The position numbers and the translations under genes were made by a program. The notes beneath the pieces are model-generated. The model was not told the DNA's origin, searched no databases, and saw only the letters and a program-made list of their open reading frames with translations. Of a stretch of 64,000 nucleotides of DNA, positions 14,501-23,500 are shown in pieces (the first letter of the stretch is position 1; each line of letters begins with the position of its first letter). This stretch comes from Bimastos eiseni (lineage: Eukaryota; Annelida; Clitellata; Crassiclitellata; Lumbricidae). Location: contig OY365806.1 of NCBI GenBank assembly GCA_959347315.1, positions 33,162,054 through 33,226,053 on the forward strand. The letters are read 5' to 3'.

Positions 14501-17500
14501 AATCACTAAAAATGGCAATTTCTGTAAACTAACAATTACTGTAACTTTTCGTTTCTGCATACTTTAGAATTAGAATTTCTACTGCCTTAAAATTTTTGTT
14601 ATCTTATCATTTCTGTTACCTTACAAGTACTGAACAAACATTGCCTTAGAATTTTGTCTTAGAATTTATGCAAGCTTGCAAGTTTAACAACCTTATATAC
14701 TGTAGGACTACACTTACATTTTTTGCAGTCTTTCATTGCCATAACCATACAGTGTCTTCTTGCATTTTAGTAGGCTTAAAATTTCTGTAACAATTGTAAT
14801 AAACTCATGCCACATATAAATCATTGCTGTGCATTCTGTGTGCAGATTGAGCAACTTCGTAGTGAGAAAGGTTCGGGTGATGAGGCGTTGGTCCACTACA
14901 AAGAACTCGTCACTGAAGCAGAGAAAAAGCTTGGCATCTTTAAGGATGAAGTTGAAAATCTGGCGACAGAGAATCGTATGCTGAGAACCAAACTGGAAGA
15001 TGGTCAAAAAGAGTATGCATGTTTGACGACCAATATTGAGGTATGAATTCAGTGAAGGAAATGAATAATTGGAGATAATGATTGTATATCAGTGATTAAA
15101 ATGCATGGTAAGAGATTCATCTCTTTAATTGGAAAGGATGCAGTCTGTAACCAGTTCATAGCAACATTCGATACCAGTGTACATGGACCTTATGTTTATT
15201 ACCAGCCTACTAGTAAAAGCAGCAAAAAAGAATTATATGCCCACTGAGGTTAAGGCCTATCTCTATTCTCAGTTTAAAACTGGTGCGTGATTTAGTTTCT
15301 AGGTAGTACTCTTATATCGTCCACTTCAAAAACTAGCGCTAGCACTCTTACATCTTCCCTTTAAAAACAAGTTAAGTCAACGAAAGAAAGTATTTCTTTT
15401 TATGTGCTCTGAGCAGGGCTGTTAATATTGTATCGTATAAAATATCGCGATACTTTGGTATCGTGATACTTTTGTCAGTATCGCAGCGAGTATCACGATA
15501 GTTTTATTTTGTTGTGTATCGCGATACCTATTTTTAGCCTGTCAGTGATACTCAATACCAATACTTTTTCTCCCTGAAATTTATGTTGTTTCTGAAGAAA
15601 TATGAGAAGTTAATCGTTTCGCTTTGATAAGTTTATGCCTATATATATATATAGCCTATTTTTGCTATATAGATCTATCCTTGTCGCGAACATACATGTA
15701 TGGAATGATTTGTAAATAGAGAAATGACCGAAGTAGGCCTGTGTCCTTTTGCGTTCTGGTAGAAGTGGATTGCCTAATTAATTTGGCCACTTCTAAGAAC
15801 CAATATGCACAGGATTGGAAAGTCCGTATAGATGTTCCTTTGTGTCAACAGTTTTGGGCAATATTCCAAAGCCAGAAGTTTAAATCCTTTTAAAATAAGT
15901 TTAAATAATAAGTTAATTCATCAACCTTTAGTCATGAAATCAAATTTACGAATAACTACCGGGTATGTCAGCAAAATGCAAAAAATGCTGTTGGATGTTT
16001 AAAGCACCATATTTTCAAATAGAAGCAAAATTTAAATTGGGGCGGCATCTGTGTTTAAGAATAAAGAATATATATATATATGCGTGCACACGGAAATATG
16101 ACGAGTAACCATTGCTGTTATCTAGATTCCTTGTGATCAGCCAAATTTGGCAAATTTTTTTATAATTATCGGTGCATGAATTCTAATTCATGCTATGGTC
16201 GAATTTAGCAAGCCTAGTGAAAAGTATTGGTTAAAGTATTGGTATTGGTATTGCAATACTTTTCAGAAAAAGTATTGGTATTGGTATCACGATACTTTTA
16301 ATTAGGAAGTATTGGTATTGCTATTGCAATACTTTTTTCCAGTATTGTTAGCTGCCCTGGCTCTGAGTCCATGATTTAGTTTGTGTAGCAAGATGTACGT
16401 TTCACAATGCGTCCAGAACATGTAATGACTGGTGCTGGTCTGCTGTCAGAGTTCTTTACAGTTGACATTTTTGGTGTCATGTCATGTCACATCGTCATTG
16501 TCGCTTCGCAACGGTTGACTACATGAATGGGAAAGTGATGTCCAATGCTTTCTGTCTTGTACGATGTTCATTAAGCTTGTGCCTCTTAAACCAGTCCACG
16601 CCATGACATTGTCAAACCAGCAGATTCTGGGTTTTCCACAACTTCGGCTTCCTTCCACTATACCCAACATTACACAGTTCTCAATACTGTCTTTAGGCTG
16701 TCTCACGATGTGCCCAGTACCGCAGTTTTCTGGATTTGATGTGGCCCAACAGTTTGCAGTCAACTTTCGCCATTTGATACACTTGTTTGGTGGTCACCAT
16801 TGCTGCCCATGCAATTCTGAGCAGTTTCCTCATGCACTTGTTCTCAAATGCTTGTATGCGTTTCTATTCTTTCTTTATTGTCCACGCCTCACAACCAAAC
16901 GTTGCTACTGGCCACACCAAGGCCTTCATGAGTCGCAGTTTGGTGTAAAATCTGATTTCAGATTCAAGTATTCACAGCTGGAACAGTGTGCATTAGCAGA
17001 CTTTCACTTCTGTATCCCATGATGATGGGGTTCTGAACAGAATGTTAAAAGGCGCAAAGTGCACCTTCGATTGATTCCATCATCACAATGAGCATATGTT
17101 CTACTGGGAATGACTTCTGTTTATCAGCTTTGCATGATTCAGTGTGATCATCATATTTCACTCAGAACAACGAAACCATTTGGCTGACTGTTCAATTTGT
17201 ACTTCGATTTTTATAATTTTATTGCCTGACCTTTCCTTCTGATAAGGCTATCCTACTGCATTTGAAATTCCCATTTCAAGGTGCCTGTATGTTATTGGTA
17301 AGCTGTGTGTCTAGTCCATTATCTGAAATTTTTTTTAAAGTGAGACATGCCTACCTTAAGATCTTATGAGGAAGATTTCAAGGAGCCTAATGGTTTGGAT
17401 GGTGCATTCCTCCATTCTAGTATCATGAGAATGGCTTCTGAATTCACCTGTCTTGCTGGTTATTTGCATCACAGTTTACATGTCATTTGTCAACCATGCC

Positions 17501-20500
17501 GTTTAATTGAGAATATCACAGCAAATTTGTGATGTGCTGAGGTTCCTAGTTGTCAGCGAATTTAGTGAATACTTGAACTGGTAAATCACATTTTAGGTAT
17601 TATAATAAAATTGTTTGTTGTTGATGGGCTAATCTCTCACATATTCATTGTGCACACTACACACTACAGTCAAGTAAACTGCACACCCAAGAATGTTAAA
17701 TGCACCCTTTTGCCAGAAAGCACACTATTTTAGACCCTACTCTTCTTCTCACGGTACACACTGATAGTTCCATTTGAATTGCATATACAAGTTGGCATCA
17801 GGCTAATACAATTGTTGAAAAATGAAAAATAGTCAAAGCCCACACTGTTCTGACATATCCAACAATAATTGTCCTACTTCTTGTTAAATAATTATATTTA
17901 TTTTATAGAAATTGCAGATCGATTTGAGACAAGTTGAGACTTCAGCAGAAGAGACTACAAAGAAACTTACTTGCCAAGGTAAGAAGAGGTGTAATGGATT
18001 TTGGTGAGGTAAGGTCAGGTAAAGTGTAATGAGACGATTTTTTTGCATGCAAAATTGTGTGCATATGTTGGTGTACATTGAGCAATGTGGTCTTGATGGT
18101 TTGACCGTTCAAAAGGCACTATGCAAATTTTTCAAGATGAACTTCAAACATGCTTTTGAAGTGCGGTATGTAAATAATCCAAGGCTAGTTAATTGGAAGC
18201 CAAATGGGGTGTAACTAATCTAAGGTTAGTTAATTGGAAGCCAAATGGTCACAACATATCTTTGCTGTACATAAAGGTATATATAGCTCGTATTTGCTTG
18301 TTCATAATAAGGTTGTAAAATGTTTTTCAAATATAATAAGTGAATAAATAGACTGACCAACGAGTTGAAAAGGGATTTTTTTATATGACGAACCGTCACG
18401 CTATAAGGTCTTCTTACGATAACCTGAACATGGGTAAGGTCGAGGTGCAAAATGAAAAATTGTGTTACTCTTAGCCAGTTACAGATACCTAGTGAACGTT
18501 GTGGTTACAGACATTTCCAATATCTTAATATGTGAAGTGAACTAATGCTTGTTTAGCTCGTAGTTTCCCACATTTCACATTTCTTACATTTCATAAGCAA
18601 CGTCTTTATTATTTACGATTCAATTTTCACAACCTCTTTAGAAAACTGATTATGTTATTAGAGATTAGTGCATATATACAGTTTCGATTAAATTGCACTG
18701 TCAGTAAAGGGTTGTTTATAAGAAACATATATTTGTTTGTATAATTATGTCATCACACTTCTGTCGGGCGTTCTTTTGTTGGCGCTGTTTTGTCCGTCAC
18801 TCTTATGCTGTGACACGGGTTGTTGTGTTACGGTTTACTGGTGACAACACTAAAAAGAATTCTGTTTGTTTATCTGCTTAAAAAAATGGAAGTGGAGATG
18901 ACAATTGAAGAGAGAAATCGTCTTCAGAATAGTCTCAATTGCCTGCTGGCCGATGCTCAGAAAGAGGTATAAATCACTCTACTCACATTGGAGTAAAATA
19001 AGCTTTCAATGGGGTGCTTTAGAAATTTGGAGATTATGATTACGATTACGGCATTCTCATATTGATGGAGAACCTAAGTTCAGGGCAATTGTGGATCACA
19101 TGAGTTCGGTTGATATGCTTCTTATCGGGCTCTACATGTATTTAAAATCGTCTAATACAAGAGACCCATCTTTGCACCGAATTTTACTCCAATGTTTTAA
19201 TGACTTCATCTTGGAACCAGTTGTGTCTACTACCAATGGGGGATTTGGGAGAACAATCTCCCAGGGTTGCCAGAAATTGTGTTAGCGTTTTGGACATAAA
19301 CTGGTGAGGGTTGTTGATTGTAATCAACAACCCTCACCAGTTTATGTCCAAACCATTATATTACATAATATAATGGTTTTGAGTGACTTCTGAGTCGCTG
19401 ATATATAAGTCGACCAGAATCAGGTTTTCTTCTCCCATTCCAGATGTAGATCCACTGCTTGGAACTGAGCAAACTTATATCCTACTCAGAATCAGCTGTG
19501 CTGACTTTGTGGGCTTGATAAGGTAATAGTAGAATACCATTCTAATGGTATTCTTCCACATTGACAATCATGTTGAAGGTACTCTTTCGAATATGAGGTC
19601 TCTCAGAGTAATCGTAATTTTTGAATGATGAATATGTTTCTGATAAGGAGGTTAGTTTTGTAAAGAACAGTTTATGTTTATGAATCTCCATTGTGGATTT
19701 TGTAAGTATTTATTTTACTGTATTTATTTACATTTGTTTAGACATACATACTTACTTTTTTAAACATACATTCTGCAGATTTTGAACCTTTAAGACTTAT
19801 ATTTATTTGCGATTTTATTTATTACAAGCATGGATTTTACCATGCATATGAGTTTAGGCCTACTTATGATTATTTTATTTAAGTATTGTTTGAGCTATAT
19901 TTATTAGCATTTTATTTTAAGTGTAAATTTATGTATAATTATATTTATTTTTATTTTATTTGAAATTATGATTATTTTTGCAGATCAGTGATTTGAAAAA
20001 GCTTGTAGACCAGATGAGAACTGGAAAGGAAGCAGCTGAGAATCAAATGACTTCCTTAGCTGCTCAGTTATCAAACTCTCTGACGAGCTATAAGAAAGGA
20101 TGTGATGATATTGTTGCAAGGAAAGATCGAGAGACCGATGAAGAGAGGAAGAAGACTGCTGTGGAAATTGAAAGCCTCAAACAAAAGGTACTGTACATGT
20201 GAACAGTATTGCCAATTCAACAGCACAATACTATATTAAAAAAATCCTAGTCTTCCATATGCTGTTTACTTCTTGGTGGGTGTGTTGATCTTGCCTTTCT
20301 TCACAAATCATACATGTTAAAGTGCTTACCTTCCTTTAACTATTCTAGCACCAAAGTTGCTTGATAACCTTATAGCTACCTTGGACTCAGGAATTGAGGC
20401 CTCTCTTTATCTTACCTTTGTTTTCAGATTTTCCCTCTGAATTTCAATCACTGTTTGAATTCCTTTGTTTATTTTTCCTTCCGAAGTCCTAACAATTGAC

Positions 20501-23500
20501 TTGAGGAGATACTGTGAATACTCTGCAAACATTCCAGGTTCTTTGTCTTTGATTGTATACTATACACCTCTTTCCCTGATCTATGCACTTATAACTCGAT
20601 CGAGTTGCCATTACAAATACCTCTTCATCTGTTATACTTGCCCAACTACGGTATACTGCCATCACTGCTCAGGTTTCTTTCTATCACAAACTACCTTCCA
20701 CTTACTCTTTCTCTATTTATTGTCCTTGGTAAATGTTCATTGTCCCAAAAAAATTTATGCTGATGCCCAGCGAACACAGCTATCGAATTTACTGTCCGCT
20801 AAATTTAATTTATCTGAAATTCTATATTAACAGATTTATGCTAAATTTCAGAGGGCTGATGGACACCCTTCCAAGCCCTAGCATTGCTTTGGTATTGCTG
20901 GCTTTAGAGGCATTAGTGAAAGCTGCATTTCCAGCTTCTCATATTCTGGTGTCTGTGATCAATGTATAAATCCACCTTCTTGTTTAGTCTGATCACCAGA
21001 GATCTCCTCTCAAAGTGGTGAATGAGATCATTTGCCATAAGCAAGTGCACAGTAATGTAATACCCATCTCACTCTTTCCTTGCCAACAGGCTCTTTGAAT
21101 TCTTCATGACAAGATCTTGACTATGAGACTTACATTTTTTCCAGTGTTCCTTCCTCTGATGACCTATTAGACTTCAATGCTTGAATGCGCCTTAGACATT
21201 ATTGCACTACCTTTCTGAAAGAAAGCTTGCTTGGAATGCTTGGATGTCCTGCATGCCTTCAACGTAATCAAGTTTGCGGACGATATGTACCTACCTGTCG
21301 GCTCGAGCCTTCTCTTGACAAGGATATAGGAATTTGAGCATATATCCGACTGGGCAGGGATGAAAAGCTATGCCTGAATCCAATAAAGACTAGAGAATTC
21401 ATTGTCTTTAGGTAAGATTGGTGATGCATGCACAAGCCCCTCGGATTATTCCAGAAGCCACGTGTGTCAATTCCATCCTTGTACTAGGAGTTACCTTCAG
21501 CTCTGATCTTGAGATGGAAAGCATTTGAATGTAGTACTGGCAAGTTGTGCCTCACCTGTATATGCCCTCCGAATGCTTTGTTCTCATGGCCTGTTGCCTT
21601 CTCATGGCCTTTTGCCTCTAGTCACACATATAGTGGCAATAATGATGACTGTTGCAACCCTAATGTATGCCTCACTCGCTTGGTGGGGTTTCACTCTTGC
21701 TCATGATAGCTCCTGAGAAGGATGAAACGCTTGTGGCTTCCTTCCTTCGTCCTTCTGACCCAGCTGTTTTGCAGCTGGCATATTCAACCAATGCCTGTGT
21801 TATTCAACGAATGCCTGACTGTTTAGGGTTACCATTGTGAACTCACATCATGTGCTAAACAGCAGACATCCAGAGATGCTGGCAACAAGTAGGATATACT
21901 TGGAATATAAAATTATACCCTGCATCAGAAGGATGACAACTGCTTCATGCCACGCCACTTTTATAAGGACATGTATTAGCTGTATGTTATGTCATTAGGG
22001 TGGTCAAAGGGGAGACTTAATGAGTGATACGGACTAACTAGTGTACTGTCTAACTGTGAATGTGTCTAATTATGATTGTAAATCTTGCAGTGACTGTGTC
22101 AGCTGGATACTCTTGATTGAAACGAATATTATATGTGATATTGTATTCGTTGATTATTTCATTAGTTGACCAAACTCCAGTTGGAGCTGAACACCTATAA
22201 AATGGAGAATGAGGCGATGGTAATGGAAGCAAGGACAGCAACTAACTTGGCTGCCGCTGCTGCTACTACTACTCCTATTACTAAGAGAAAGGATGAGAAG
22301 GATGGGACCAGGAGAAAGGAAAAGGATTCGCAAACAACTGACTACAAACCATGCAGTGTTGCCACTCCATTGCAAATCAACAAAAAAGAGGTGAAATTCG
22401 GTAGTTAAAAATAATCAAGTAAGTAAAGTAACTTTAAGCAAGGCAATAATAATTGCATTACTGATATAATAATAATAATAATCATGTTAAATTATAATGA
22501 TATTGATGATAAGATGCTTAGTACACATTTCATAAATGTGTACTAATTTCTAATGTTAGCTGGTTTCCGTTTTTAAACCTAGCGATTGAGTTGAAATAAG
22601 TCTGAGTAAGAGACTAATTTTCGAGGTCTACATTTGTTCTAGCTCACTTAAAGAATTTGTTAATCCATTGCAACATACGGATGTGCTTCTTTTAGGCATG
22701 AGATCCCCAGTACCTGGATAATAATTAACAGGTTTTGGGACAGCGAGTTACAAGGACATAAAGCCTGAATGACCACAATGACTGAGAAGTGTTTTGAACT
22801 TCCCTAGTGGTATCCGGTAAAAATAATTGCCTCATACAGTATGATGACAATGCATCTTAATGCTACATTATTCTCAGAAGATGAAACTGATGGAGTCTTG
22901 AAAGCCAACACATTTTGAAGCTTATACATTCTTCTAGTGATGATAAATACAGAGTGAGTAAGAATCCAGCTTAGGCATGTTGATGATACAACCAACTACT
23001 ATTCTGTCCTTGGAGTCCCTCCTTTGCCGAGTTGTATTCATTGGACCAAAAACCAGATTTCAAACTTTTGTAATAACTGCTCTTTTTGTTTTATCAGTTT
23101 CATCTTCTGAGAATAATGTAGCATTAAGATGCATCGCCATCATAATGTATGAGGCTTTTATTTTTTACTAATAAATTTCTTATTCAATCTGTTTTTATCT
23201 TAACTATTTAGCTGTATGTTATGATAATCATATCGACAGAGCAGTCATGTTGGGTAGTATAATCTCATCTGTTCTGCAGCAATCTGAATAGTAATGGTCT
23301 TGACGTCTGTGTCCCAGACACCTGCGAATTGTACCACTAATTCCTGGATCAGATCCCATGACCCCTCTAACCAGTCATGCCATGCATCCATAGGGATTAA
23401 CATTCCTTGTGTAGCATTAGCACTTATAGTGATGATGGTCATGATGATGATGACAATTATATTAAGAAACCAATGCCTTTTGTAGAAATAAAGGCTTGCA

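Noticed and set aside
16564..17022. 152-codon plus-strand open frame
   Set aside because: It is antisense to a recognisable LINE fragment on the minus strand.
22804..23171. Paired open frames sharing SVSSSENNVALRC
   Set aside because: They are the two arms of an inverted-repeat element read on opposite strands.
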